Shown: positions 1 to 7,007 of the stretch, one piece after another
Layout: each line of letters begins with the position of its first letter
How positions within the stretch are numbered: position 1 is the first letter of the stretch
Assembly (NCBI GenBank): GCA_934271715.1
Contig: CAKQRZ010000009.1
Coordinates: 1 to 64,000, forward strand
Source of the DNA: an uncultured Alphaproteobacteria bacterium
GTDB lineage: Bacteria > Pseudomonadota > Alphaproteobacteria > RF32 > CAG-239
Length of the DNA: 64,000 nucleotides
Reading direction: 5' to 3'
The notes under the pieces: generated by a model
What the model saw: the letters and a program-made list of their open reading frames with translations, nothing else
Told to the model about the DNA's origin: nothing
The model's database searches: none
Position numbers and translations under genes: made by a program

Positions 1-102
1 TCTATTTGTTGTTTTTTTATGAAATACACGATTCTTTTTTTATTCTCAATCGTTCGTTTTCTGTTTTTAATTTACAAAAATGAACAATAAGCAAAAAAGT
101 TG

Positions 103-130
103 TTGACAAGCACGTCAAAAAATGTATACT
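103..130 (+). promoter_or_regulatory. Sigma70-type promoter of rpmG
   Basis: TTGACA at 103-108 and TATACT at 125-130 are separated by 16 bases, close to the sigma70 consensus. The predicted start of transcription lies about 40 bases before the rpmG start codon. Upstream bases 1-102 are AT-rich and hold no gene that I can see. Confidence 0.7.
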
Positions 131-175
131 TCGCCTAAATGTTTTAATTGATAACTTTGTAAAAGAGTAAGAAAA

Positions 176-343
176 ATGGCTAAAGCAGTAAAAATTAAAA
201 TTAAATTAGAAAGCAGCGCCGGTACCGGTTCTTTCTACTTGGCAGAAAAAAATCCAAGAACTCATCCAGAAAAATTGGTTTTGAAGAAATTTGATAAAAA
301 ATCTAAAAAACATGAAGAGTTCGTTGAAAAGAAATTGAAGTAA
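176..343 (+). CDS. rpmG: 50S ribosomal protein L33
   Basis: A 55-residue basic protein starting MAKAVKIKIKLESS and ending in a Lys-rich tail. It is the usual length for L33, a protein of the large ribosomal subunit near the E site. It has no Cys pairs, so it is the zinc-free form typical of alphaproteobacteria. The start follows a purine-rich stretch (aagagtaagaaaa). It is monocistronic, with its own promoter at 103-130 and a terminator at 366-398. Confidence 0.95.
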   Translation: MAKAVKIKIKLESSAGTGSFYLAEKNPRTHPEKLVLKKFDKKSKKHEEFVEKKLK

Positions 344-365
344 TTTCTGCAAAAGAATTTGAAAG

Positions 366-398
366 AAGAGGTGCTGGAAAATCAGCCCTCTTTTTTTT
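366..398. terminator. Terminator between rpmG and xerC
   Basis: AAGAGG (366-371) pairs with CCTCTT (387-392), extended inside by GCTG/CAGC with one bulged base. A run of T follows to 398. It ends rpmG and sits between two convergent genes, so it may also serve xerC in the other direction, though the A-run on that side is weak. Confidence 0.75.
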
Positions 399-406
399 AT
401 TTTAGT

Positions 407-1342
407 TTACTCTTTTTCAAGCGGATGCGCTTTATGGTATTCCTTTTGCAGGGTTTCGGTTTGAACATCTGTGTAGCGCTGGGTTGTGCTTAGGGACGCA
501 TGGCCTAACAATTCTTGAATTGAGCGTAAGTCTGTTCCCTCCGCCAGCAGCTGGGTGGCAAACGAATGCCGCAGCGCATGCGGGGTTACGGTATCCGGCA
601 GCCCCAATGACCAGCGCAGCTTTTGGATTTGGCGTTGAATTATGCGTGGACTAATCCGCTCGCCTCGGGCGCCCAAAAACAACGGTTCTCCTACGTTTTG
701 TTTATAGGGACACTCTGCAAGGTAAGCCGCGATATGCTGCCAGATTATCGGCAGAAGGGGAACTAAGCGTTCTTTATTCCCTTTACCTTTTACGCGAAGG
801 AACTCGCTTTGGGCAGATATATCGCCGATGTTTAAAGACAGGGCTTCGGAAATACGCAGACCGCAGCCGTACAGCAAGGTCAAAATTGCTTTGTCGCGAA
901 GCCCCTGCCACGTTTTTTGCTCGGTTCCCGCAATGCCTTTCAGCAAATTGAAAGAATCGTCCACATCCAGAGCCTTGGGCAAAACTTTGGCTTTTTTCGG
1001 CGAAGAAATAACGCTGACTGCCGGATTTTTTAAAATTTTTTTCCGTTCCAGCCACTTAAAAAAATTTTTAACCGCTGAAAGTTCGCGGCACATAGAAGAT
1101 TTGTTCAGGCTGCGGGCGGCTTGTTTGCTTAAAAACTTTCTAAAATCATGCACATCCAGCTCGCTTAAGTCATTTTTACTTAGCGGCGTGTCTTTTATAT
1201 TTGCTAAAAAGGCGGCTAAATCCCGCGAATAGCCGTCTAAAGTATGCTCGGAATACAGCCGCTCTTTTAACAGCCAATCCTGCCAGCTTTGGATAAGCGG
1301 CAGCAGCGTTGCATCGGCGTTAAATTTGATAGCGGCTTTCAC
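407..1342 (-). CDS. xerC: Tyrosine recombinase XerC/XerD
   Basis: A 311-residue phage-integrase-family recombinase, the usual length of Xer proteins that resolve chromosome dimers at dif during division. The N-terminal SAM-like DNA-binding domain covers about residues 15-105. The catalytic residues are visible: R163 in GLRISEA, a Lys in KGKGNKER near 187, H255 and R258 in HALRH, H281 in LLGHASLSTTQ, and nucleophile Y290. Distinguishing XerC from XerD is uncertain by eye; the SLSTTQRYT stretch and the neighbour favour XerC. It lies four bases downstream of the SH3-domain gene on the same strand, so the two are probably cotranscribed. An integrase of a mobile element is unlikely, because no element ends are visible. 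Confidence 0.88.
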   Translation of the reverse strand: MKAAIKFNADATLLPLIQSWQDWLLKERLYSEHTLDGYSRDLAAFLANIKDTPLSKNDLSELDVHDFRKFLSKQAARSLNKSSMCRELSAVKNFFKWLERKKILKNPAVSVISSPKKAKVLPKALDVDDSFNLLKGIAGTEQKTWQGLRDKAILTLLYGCGLRISEALSLNIGDISAQSEFLRVKGKGNKERLVPLLPIIWQHIAAYLAECPYKQNVGEPLFLGARGERISPRIIQRQIQKLRWSLGLPDTVTPHALRHSFATQLLAEGTDLRSIQELLGHASLSTTQRYTDVQTETLQKEYHKAHPLEKE

Positions 1343-1346
1343 TTTT

Positions 1347-1859
1347 TTATTTTATAACCTCGTTTTTATAAATACCGTATAAATCTTTGCGCGGCATCCA
1401 GCCTTTTATGGTGTCAAATTTTATCAGGCACATGCCGTCCTGAGTCGGACATTTTTCTATTTCTCCGACAACGCCGTCTTCGGCTTTGGCAATCACGCTG
1501 GAATCGCTTTCCGGCTTGGCGTAAATATTATTCTCTCCGGGATTGGTAACTTTAACAAAGCGCCGTCCCGAAAGCATGGCTTTATGCACCCAGGTTTCCG
1601 AGCCTTCCCAATCGCGGATTTTGCGCCACAGCTCAAATTCGGCAATAATTTCCACCGGTGCGCCTTTTTGCTTATACACCCATTCAATCGGGTAGCGGCT
1701 GCCTGGGCCTGAACGCACGTTTATCAGGCTGGAACGCAGCGAAACCATGCGCGGCAAAGCCAATCCGGTCTCGCTTTCATTTTCTTCTGCCGCATTTACG
1801 GTGCCGATAAAACCAAAAATTATGCTCAGCGCTGTGAATGTTGTCAATAATGCCTTCAT
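1347..1859 (-). CDS. Secreted SH3-like domain protein
   Basis: 170 residues with a Sec signal peptide (about residues 1-23, ending in VNAA). It carries two bacterial SH3-like modules: the first around residues 40-100, with the NVRSGPGSRYPIEWVYKQKG signature and a WVH motif, and the second around 105-160. This matches the SH3_4/SH3-like family of periplasmic proteins thought to bind peptidoglycan or peptide ligands; the ligand is unknown. It is first in a two-gene unit with xerC. No catalytic domain is attached, so it is a binding protein, not a hydrolase. Confidence 0.8.
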   Translation of the reverse strand: MKALLTTFTALSIIFGFIGTVNAAEENESETGLALPRMVSLRSSLINVRSGPGSRYPIEWVYKQKGAPVEIIAEFELWRKIRDWEGSETWVHKAMLSGRRFVKVTNPGENNIYAKPESDSSVIAKAEDGVVGEIEKCPTQDGMCLIKFDTIKGWMPRKDLYGIYKNEVIK

Positions 1860-1944
1860 TTTTCTTCCCTTTAATAAAATTTAAATCAATGATAAAGATA
1901 TATATTAAAAAAAGAGTAAACATTAAAAAGGAAAGGGCAAAAAA

Positions 1945-3054
1945 ATGAATTTAATGGAAACAGTCAAAGACCTTATTCGTTTCAGAACCGAAACCGGCAA
2001 TGCTGAAGAAATTGAAAAAGCCGCAAATTATATTATCAGTAAGTTTAAGGAAACAGACGTTAAAGCCGAAATTTTTCAGTCTACAGCTTCTCCGGTCGTG
2101 TTTTTGCGCAATGCCGATACGCTGGATTTTGATGTTTTGGTGCTGGGGCATATAGATGTGGTGCCGGCAGAAGACTCTATGTTTGAACCGGTGGAAAAAA
2201 ACGGCAGAATGTATGGGCGCGGCACTTTGGATATGAAGTCATTTGCCGCTGTGGCGCTTAACTCCATGATGTATGTCAGCGAGCATAAATTGCCGCTGAA
2301 ATTCGGCGTTGTACTTTCTACAGATGAAGAAAAAGGCAGCAAGTCAACGGAATCATTTTTGGAGGCCTATCCGCAGATTAAAGCTAAAATCGTGCTGGAT
2401 AACGATGTGGGCGGCGATATAACCAAAATTGTCAGCAAGTGCAAAAATCCGGTGTTTGTAAAACTGATAGCCAAAGGGCAGGAGGCTCATGGCTCTACGC
2501 CGTGGGAGGGGATAGATGCTAACGAACTGCTGCTGCAGAGCTGGCATAATATCCGCAAGCTTTATCCGTATTACGCCAAAAACCTGCCGCAGCCGCAAGA
2601 CACTTGGTTTGATACGGTGCATATGGCGCTGATAAACGGCGGGCAGGTTTCTAATGTGCTGTCAAATTATGCCGAAGCTTTGCTGGATTTCCGTCTGACT
2701 GAAAATTCCAGCGTTAAGCATTTGGAAGAAAATTTGCAAAAATGTCTGGTTGACGGCGTAAGCTATGAAATTGTTTCGTCTTCAACTCCGGTGGTTATGG
2801 ATGAAAATAATCCCTATATCTTGGAATATAAAAAATTTGCCGAGGGTATCTTGGGGCGTCCGATAGAATTTGAACATATCGGAGGCGCCACAGATTCCCG
2901 CGCTTTTGCCGTAAAAGGCTCTGTTGTGATTATGCATTCCGGCACCGGCGAAGGCATGCACGCTTCCGGCGAATATGTGGAAACCGAAAGCGTAAAGCAA
3001 ATCGCGGATATTCAAATTAAGTTTTTGGAAAAATTGGCAAAAGACGGAATCTGA
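1945..3054 (+). CDS. M20-family metallopeptidase (DapE/ArgE-like)
   Basis: A 369-residue zinc amidohydrolase of the M20 family. The metal ligands are recognisable: H69 and D71 in GHIDVVP, the bridging D97 in GRGTLDMKS, the catalytic Glu pair near 128-129 in STDEEKGS, and further ligands in GGATDSRAF and HASGEYV near the C terminus. A dimerisation domain covers about residues 170-280. Family members remove N-acyl groups (succinyl-DAP, acetylornithine) or cleave dipeptides, and the substrate here cannot be told. The ATG follows a GGAAAGGG-type ribosome site. It is monocistronic, divergent from the SH3-xerC unit, with a terminator at 3071-3108. Confidence 0.85.
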   Translation: MNLMETVKDLIRFRTETGNAEEIEKAANYIISKFKETDVKAEIFQSTASPVVFLRNADTLDFDVLVLGHIDVVPAEDSMFEPVEKNGRMYGRGTLDMKSFAAVALNSMMYVSEHKLPLKFGVVLSTDEEKGSKSTESFLEAYPQIKAKIVLDNDVGGDITKIVSKCKNPVFVKLIAKGQEAHGSTPWEGIDANELLLQSWHNIRKLYPYYAKNLPQPQDTWFDTVHMALINGGQVSNVLSNYAEALLDFRLTENSSVKHLEENLQKCLVDGVSYEIVSSSTPVVMDENNPYILEYKKFAEGILGRPIEFEHIGGATDSRAFAVKGSVVIMHSGTGEGMHASGEYVETESVKQIADIQIKFLEKLAKDGI

Positions 3055-3070
3055 TAATATTCGGCAGATG

Positions 3071-3108
3071 AAAAACATCGGTATTGTACGAAAATGCCGA
3101 TGTTTTTT
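3071..3108 (+). terminator. Terminator of the M20 peptidase gene
   Basis: AAAAACATCGG (3071-3081) pairs perfectly with CCGATGTTTTT (3097-3107), followed by more T. It lies just before the stop codon of the convergent prepilin gene and may serve both. Confidence 0.8.
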
Positions 3109-3123
3109 GTTGCGGCAAAAATA

Positions 3124-4035
3124 TTAGTAAGGATTCAAAATAAGCTCAAAAGTTGCGGCGCCGCTTTCTTCAAAGGTTTGGTTACACTTGGCGGTTATTT
3201 CGCTGATGGTGGCGGTTCGCAAAGTTTTGCCGGTGTAAAGCTGTTTTCCGTTGCTATGTGAAGATGTACTAAGCCAAGAAGCAATTAAAATAACGTCATT
3301 GGCGGCCTGCTGGCTGGCAAGAGCTAAATTACGGCAAAATTCCTGTACTTCCGGAGCAAATTTGGCACCGTTTTGCGTAAAATAAAACCATACGGAACAG
3401 CGGGTTTCTCCGCCCGGAGTTCCGTCAGAATTGGTCCAAGGCTGAAAACCGTAATACATATGTAAACGAATTCCGCTTTTATCATAAAGATAGCCGTCTT
3501 CGTAAGTAATACCCTCCGGAATGTCTCCCATGGCAGCAAGCGTCGGGGTGATGTCTTCCCATTTTGTGGTTTTGGCGTTTAGGTTGGACTTCATTTTTAT
3601 AGCGGCTGTAATAATTTCTGTCAGCATCTGCCTCTGTATATTTGACCGCCACATACTCATAGCCTTGGAATAACCGGCAATCCCGGCAACAGATAATACG
3701 CCGATAATCGCCAGCACGCCGAGCATTTCAATCATACTTCTGCCAAAGGAATTTGCGCCTCTGCCGCCAGTCATACTAGGCCGTGACGCACAGTCTGTAC
3801 CTAGGATCTTGTGGCACCAAGGGCGGTGTAATCCCTCGCCCCGTGCGGGAGAGGGTGACGCCTTGGCGTCGGGTAAGGGGTATTTAAAGGACGTGCAAAA
3901 GACACTTAACAAGCGTTTCAAGCACCCGTCATTCTTGGGTTTATCCCAAGAATCTTGTGTGAACCAGCACTTATGCAATAATAAGGCAAATTTATTGACT
4001 AGATTATAGAATCGTTGGAACAAGATTCTAGGCAC
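3124..4035 (-). CDS. Type IV prepilin-like protein with repeat-derived leader
   Basis: The frame is open for 303 residues, but the recognisable protein begins at the processing site. Residue G98 is followed by RSMIEMLGVLAIIGVLSV, a type IV prepilin N-terminus with Glu at +5 of the predicted mature chain (3124-3741). The body of about 205 residues has one hydrophobic helix, an all-beta-like remainder and the end ILNPY; it is a diverged relative of the prepilin at 52359. Residues 1-97 are translated palindromic repeats (3742-4055). The GTG at 4035 has no ribosome site. Upstream, the frame stays open back to an (AG)n tract and an out-of-frame ATG at 4285. An internal ATG 11 codons before the cleavage Arg is another possible start. 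Assembly as a pilus or a secretion pseudopilus is unproven. Confidence 0.7.
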   Translation of the reverse strand: MPRILFQRFYNLVNKFALLLHKCWFTQDSWDKPKNDGCLKRLLSVFCTSFKYPLPDAKASPSPARGEGLHRPWCHKILGTDCASRPSMTGGRGANSFGRSMIEMLGVLAIIGVLSVAGIAGYSKAMSMWRSNIQRQMLTEIITAAIKMKSNLNAKTTKWEDITPTLAAMGDIPEGITYEDGYLYDKSGIRLHMYYGFQPWTNSDGTPGGETRCSVWFYFTQNGAKFAPEVQEFCRNLALASQQAANDVILIASWLSTSSHSNGKQLYTGKTLRTATISEITAKCNQTFEESGAATFELILNPY

Positions 4036-4055
4036 ATGGCCTAGAATGACAGGTA
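3742..4055 (-). repeat. Palindromic repeat modules inside prepilin leader
   Basis: This block directly precedes the codon for mature residue 1 of the prepilin. It holds a module shared with 18528-18665, 31954-32101 and 40223-40376 (translating to FKYP.PDAKASPSP.RGEG and PRPWCHKILGT). It also holds a second palindromic module (about 3915-4055) shared with 18830-18960, which contains CCTAGAAT/ATTCTAGG and CTTGGGATAAACCCAAG inverted repeats. There is no stop codon in the pilin frame through any module. Confidence 0.8.
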
Positions 4056-4234
4056 CTAGAGGCGCAGACTTAGTGTTGGTTAATAGATTGCTTCGCTTTG
4101 CTCGCAGTGACGGCAGAGCAAGAGGCGAGCCTGTTATTTTTGTTCTTAATGTGTTATTACCGAATATGTCATTTTTTCTGCGAAACCCTGCAAAAACGTG
4201 CTGAACGGCAGAAAAAGCGTCTTTACTCAGATGT

Positions 4235-4285
4235 TCAGGATTTGCAGAGAGAGAGAGAGAGACCTTTGGATTGCTTATTTTTCAT
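4235..4285 (-). CDS. Short leader ORF ending in an (AG)n tract
   Basis: The strong site GAGGAAAGAAAG precedes an ATG that opens MKNKQSKGLSLSLCKS and then a stop. The LSLSL part is encoded by a 17-base alternating tract (4246-4262 on the plus strand). Two further copies lie at 19150-19200 and 32441-32491. A change of +2 or -4 bases in the tract would join this ORF to the stop-free frame entering the prepilin at 3124. It is either a phase-variable start of the prepilin, currently off, or a regulatory leader peptide. Confidence 0.6.
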   Translation of the reverse strand: MKNKQSKGLSLSLCKS

Positions 4286-4322
4286 CTTTCTTTCCTCTAT
4301 ATTTTAGTTGTTTTACATTTTT

Positions 4323-4352
4323 ATTCTACACCAGCCTCACTCCCTAAGTCAA
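4323..4352 (-). promoter_or_regulatory. Promoter of prepilin leader type 2
   Basis: On the minus strand, TTGACT and TAGAAT are separated by 18 bases. The same elements at the same spacing precede the copies at 19237-19266 and 32528-32557. Transcription would begin about 30 bases before the ATG at 4285. Confidence 0.65.
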
Positions 4353-4385
4353 CCTGAAAAATCAAAGTGTTGGAAGAATCGGAAG

Positions 4386-4561
4386 TGTGTAAAAAAAACG
4401 ACCGTTTAAAAAGGACAGTTTTTAGGCTATTTTTAGTAATGTAGCAGAGGTTGTTAAGAATTGCAATAACTTTTTATATTTGCGATGTTTTTTGCTGATA
4501 TGTGAGAATTTTCAGCATCTTGTTTAGAGTGTGTAAAAATAACGGTCGTTTTTTTTACACA
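4386..4561. repeat. 21-bp perfect inverted repeat with 134-bp spacer
   Basis: The 21 bases at 4386-4406 (TGTGTAAAAAAAACGACCGTT) are exactly reverse-complementary to 4541-4561. A partial direct copy of the motif also sits at 4531-4549. The right arm ends a few bases before the AGGAGG ribosome site of the gene at 4578, so the arms may be regulator sites or form a hairpin in its 5' region. The spacer holds no gene that I can see. Confidence 0.7.
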
Positions 4562-4577
4562 TAATAGGAGGAATAAG

Positions 4578-5345
4578 ATGTTGAAGAGCAGAGAATTTTT
4601 AAGAGAAAAGAGCAGGGGGAGAGTAAGCGGAGGCAGCACCTCCGTTTGCAATGTCATTCTTCGCCGGTACTCCCTGCTGGAAGTACCACGGCGGAGAATC
4701 CATAACACCATTGCAAAAGCAATGTCAATATGCGTTGCCTACGGCAACAAAGTCATGGATACTCGTCTGCCACAGCCTGCGGGGTGTGGCGACAAGTATG
4801 ACGTTTATGGTTGGTGCTGGGAACGCATGTTTAGTGCCTTTTGCATGTTTTTTAAGTACCCCTTACCCGAGGCTTACGCCTTACCCTCTCCCTCACGGGG
4901 CGAGGGTTATAGATTGCACCGCCCTTGGTGCGACAAGTATGACGGTTTGGGTCGGTGCCGGGGACGAGGGGTTAGTGCATTTAGCACCTTTACTATTAAA
5001 GCAATGTCAATATTAGCATTTCTTTGCTTATTCGCAACCGCGGCGGAGGCGAAGATTTGCTTTTTGCCGGTTGATGGCTGTGATACAAAAATAATAACCA
5101 AGGTCAAAGATGATAATGCCAGCAGTTGCCAATATGACTCACAATATAAAGCTGAACAAGGAATCAGCGCCTGTGAAATTGCTTATTCTCCTGATAAAAG
5201 CCAACGCAAGAAAAAATGTTGGTACAGGATGTGTAATATCCAAAATAAAAATATTTTCAGCACTTATGAAGACTGTAAAAATAATTTAACAGACTCTCAA
5301 AAATGCGAGAGCTGCGGCAGCTGCTATAAACGTGTAGCCGGTTAA
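4578..5345 (+). CDS. Cys-rich secreted protein with repeat-derived N-terminal extension
   Basis: The 255-residue frame starts at an ATG with a very good ribosome site (AGGAGG, 7 bases upstream). Residues 1 to about 140 mostly translate palindromic repeat modules. A classical hydrophobic signal segment follows (MSILAFLCLFATAAEA, ATG at 5004), then about 97 residues with ten Cys in spaced pairs, ending CESCGSC. The mature part looks like a small disulfide-bonded exported protein of unknown function. Either the long N-terminus is made and removed with the signal peptide, or translation starts at 5004, which lacks a ribosome site. The repeats keep the frame open throughout. A terminator follows at 5411-5452. 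Confidence 0.6.
   Translation: MLKSREFLREKSRGRVSGGSTSVCNVILRRYSLLEVPRRRIHNTIAKAMSICVAYGNKVMDTRLPQPAGCGDKYDVYGWCWERMFSAFCMFFKYPLPEAYALPSPSRGEGYRLHRPWCDKYDGLGRCRGRGVSAFSTFTIKAMSILAFLCLFATAAEAKICFLPVDGCDTKIITKVKDDNASSCQYDSQYKAEQGISACEIAYSPDKSQRKKKCWYRMCNIQNKNIFSTYEDCKNNLTDSQKCESCGSCYKRVAG
4649..4980 (+). repeat. Palindromic repeat modules in the N-terminal part of the 4578 gene
   Basis: About 4649-4803 is a nested palindrome containing CGCCGGTACTCCC and GTGGCGACAAGTATGACG; it also occurs inverted at about 32148-32297 and in part at 18717-18780. About 4853-4950 is the same module as at 3742-3890 (CCTCTCCCTCACGGGGCGAGG). The copies are in the same reading frame as in the prepilin loci. Confidence 0.75.
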
Positions 5346-5348
5346 AGT

Positions 5349-5360
5349 TAAGGAGGTGAT
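5349..5360 (+). promoter_or_regulatory. Full-length anti-16S (Shine-Dalgarno) match without a proper gene
   Basis: TAAGGAGGTGAT is a 12-base exact complement of the usual 16S rRNA 3' tail. It stands four bases after the stop of the 4578 gene. The only ORF behind it is MKDIK, whose ATG is too close to the site. It may be a relic of a lost gene start or a ribosome-binding regulatory site. Confidence 0.45.
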
Positions 5361-5410
5361 GAAAGACATAAAATAAATAAACAAAATAAAAAAAATCCTA
5401 ATTATATCTG

Positions 5411-5452
5411 CACTCTGCCGTACCCCAATGCGGCGGAGTGTGTTTTTTTTTC
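5411..5452 (+). terminator. Terminator of the 4578 gene
   Basis: CACTCTGCCG (5411-5420) pairs with CGGCGGAGTG (5431-5440), followed by TGTTTTTTTTT. Confidence 0.85.
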
Positions 5453-5480
5453 AATAAAATTTATTGCCGAATTTAAATAT

Positions 5481-5514
5481 AAAAAAATCCTCCAAACTAA
5501 AAACAGCTGGAGGA
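5481..5514 (-). terminator. Terminator of fadL-like gene
   Basis: On the minus strand, TCCTCCA (514-508 side) pairs with TGGAGGA (494-488 side), followed by a run of seven T (5481-5487 complement). Confidence 0.75.
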
Positions 5515-5537
5515 AATTGTTTTTATTTATCAGCTTG

Positions 5538-6797
5538 TTAGAACGCGTAGTTCACCGAAAAAGCAAATACTTTTACCGAGTTAGAGTAGTCGGCAGAAAC
5601 GTCCGAACCTTCATTGCCGGTAACAGCCGAGTTCATTCTCGCGCTGTGGGCTTTAATGTAGGTGTAGCCGACGTCAAAGCTCAGGTTTTCATTATATTGA
5701 TAGCCCAAACCTGCGGAATACCAAATACGGTCGGAATCCGGAATACGCGGCGTGCGGTGAGCATAACGAACGGCGCTTTGGTCGTAGGCTAAACCCAAAC
5801 GCAGTTTCCATTGATTATCCAGCATATAGCTTGTACCGATAGAATAAAAGTTTGTATCGCGCCAGTTTTCTTTTACCTGATCAATGTTGCCTTCCGGCTT
5901 GTTTAAGCGGTCGCCGACAAAAGTCAGGTTTTGGAAAGAGCTCCAGAACACGCGCTGATATTCGGCCATAACCGCCCATTTTTCATTGATGTCGTGATAA
6001 ACACCCATAGAAAGCATTGCCGGCGTAGTAAGTTTTGCGCTGATTTTTTGATTTGTAAGAGCATTAAACAACGGAGAAGGACTACCGCTGGATTTCATTT
6101 TGCCCTTTAATTTGTGGTTTATTTCGCTACGATAGCCCACACCAACGCGAGTAGAATCTGTAAATTCATATAAAGCACCTAATTGATAACCCATATCAAA
6201 ATCGTTGCCGTTTGTTGTGACATTGTTAACTCTAACTCCGGGAGCCAAGGTGTTGCTGCTAGTTAAGTGCGCCCAAACATATTGCATTTGCACGCCTGCG
6301 CCCAAAGACAATTTATCTGTTGCCTTATAAGCAAACATCGGGGTAATGGTGCCGGATTTCAAATCCGAGGTAATACCGTGGTCGGAACCGACCCAATCTC
6401 TGTCATATTTTGTAATCATGCCAAACTGAGAATTTGCGGCAATAGCGGCAAAAGCCTTGTCGTTAAGTTGATATGATACTGTACCGTTTGGCGAAACAGC
6501 TGCGTGAACCACGTTTTCAACGTCGGCTCCGCGTTTGCCGCTTTCACTCATAACATTTTTAGCTGTGGCGCGCGGTGCGATGTAGGTTGCGCCCAAGTTT
6601 ACCTGCAAGCCTTTTTGGCGGGTTAAACCGGCGGCGTTATAATATGCGTAAGAACCATTTTCTGCACCGGCAGTTGCGCCGGCATAAGCGTTACCTTGAG
6701 CGGCAGCTGACTGTTCTCTTAAATGGAAACCGGCGGCCATAGCGCTGGTAGAGAGCAGAAGGGTGCTCAAGGCGGTTAATGTAAGAACCTTTTTCAT
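5538..6797 (-). CDS. fadL: FadL/OMPP1-family outer-membrane transporter
   Basis: 419 residues with a Sec signal peptide (cleavage after SAMAA, about residue 22), then the FadL N-terminal hatch signature GFHLREQSAAAQGNAYAGA with YYNAAGLTR. The rest is rich in alternating beta strands and ends in NYAF, an aromatic C-terminal residue as recognised by the BAM machinery. FadL proteins form 14-stranded barrels that pass long-chain fatty acids or other hydrophobic compounds across the outer membrane. It is divergent from the acyl-ACP synthetase/acyltransferase gene at 7008, which suggests uptake of exogenous fatty acids into phospholipid. Own promoter at 6858-6886. Confidence 0.88.
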   Translation of the reverse strand: MKKVLTLTALSTLLLSTSAMAAGFHLREQSAAAQGNAYAGATAGAENGSYAYYNAAGLTRQKGLQVNLGATYIAPRATAKNVMSESGKRGADVENVVHAAVSPNGTVSYQLNDKAFAAIAANSQFGMITKYDRDWVGSDHGITSDLKSGTITPMFAYKATDKLSLGAGVQMQYVWAHLTSSNTLAPGVRVNNVTTNGNDFDMGYQLGALYEFTDSTRVGVGYRSEINHKLKGKMKSSGSPSPLFNALTNQKISAKLTTPAMLSMGVYHDINEKWAVMAEYQRVFWSSFQNLTFVGDRLNKPEGNIDQVKENWRDTNFYSIGTSYMLDNQWKLRLGLAYDQSAVRYAHRTPRIPDSDRIWYSAGLGYQYNENLSFDVGYTYIKAHSARMNSAVTGNEGSDVSADYSNSVKVFAFSVNYAF

Positions 6798-6857
6798 TTT
6801 AAACCTTTATATTATTAAAACATGGTAACCCAAACAAGTTTGCGTTACGTAAGGCGC

Positions 6858-6886
6858 ACCATACAGTAATATATCAATTTTGGCAA
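6858..6886 (-). promoter_or_regulatory. Promoter of fadL-like gene
   Basis: Minus strand TTGCCA and TATGGT with a 17-base spacer, about 60 bases before the start codon. Confidence 0.55.
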
Positions 6887-7007
6887 GTTTTTGGCTTAAA
6901 ACTGGGGATAAAATTTGAAAAATGTCGTTAAATCAATTTGATATACCCTAAAAACGCCCTGTTGATGACTTATGCGTTTTTCCTTTACAAAACGTTAATA
7001 ATATTAT

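Noticed and set aside
828..1232. ORF of 134 codons on the plus strand inside xerC
   Set aside because: It is the shadow of a well-supported recombinase gene with intact catalytic residues; no ribosome site and no family pattern.
4246..4262. (AG)n tract as a sequencing or assembly artefact
   Set aside because: The same 17-base tract occurs at three separate loci in identical gene context, so it is a real feature; the exact unit number still needs reads.
4649..4803. Possible CRISPR-like or transposon inverted-repeat array
   Set aside because: The palindromes are few, of unequal spacing and not separated by unique spacers. They behave as dispersed modules inside reading frames, and no cas or transposase gene is near.
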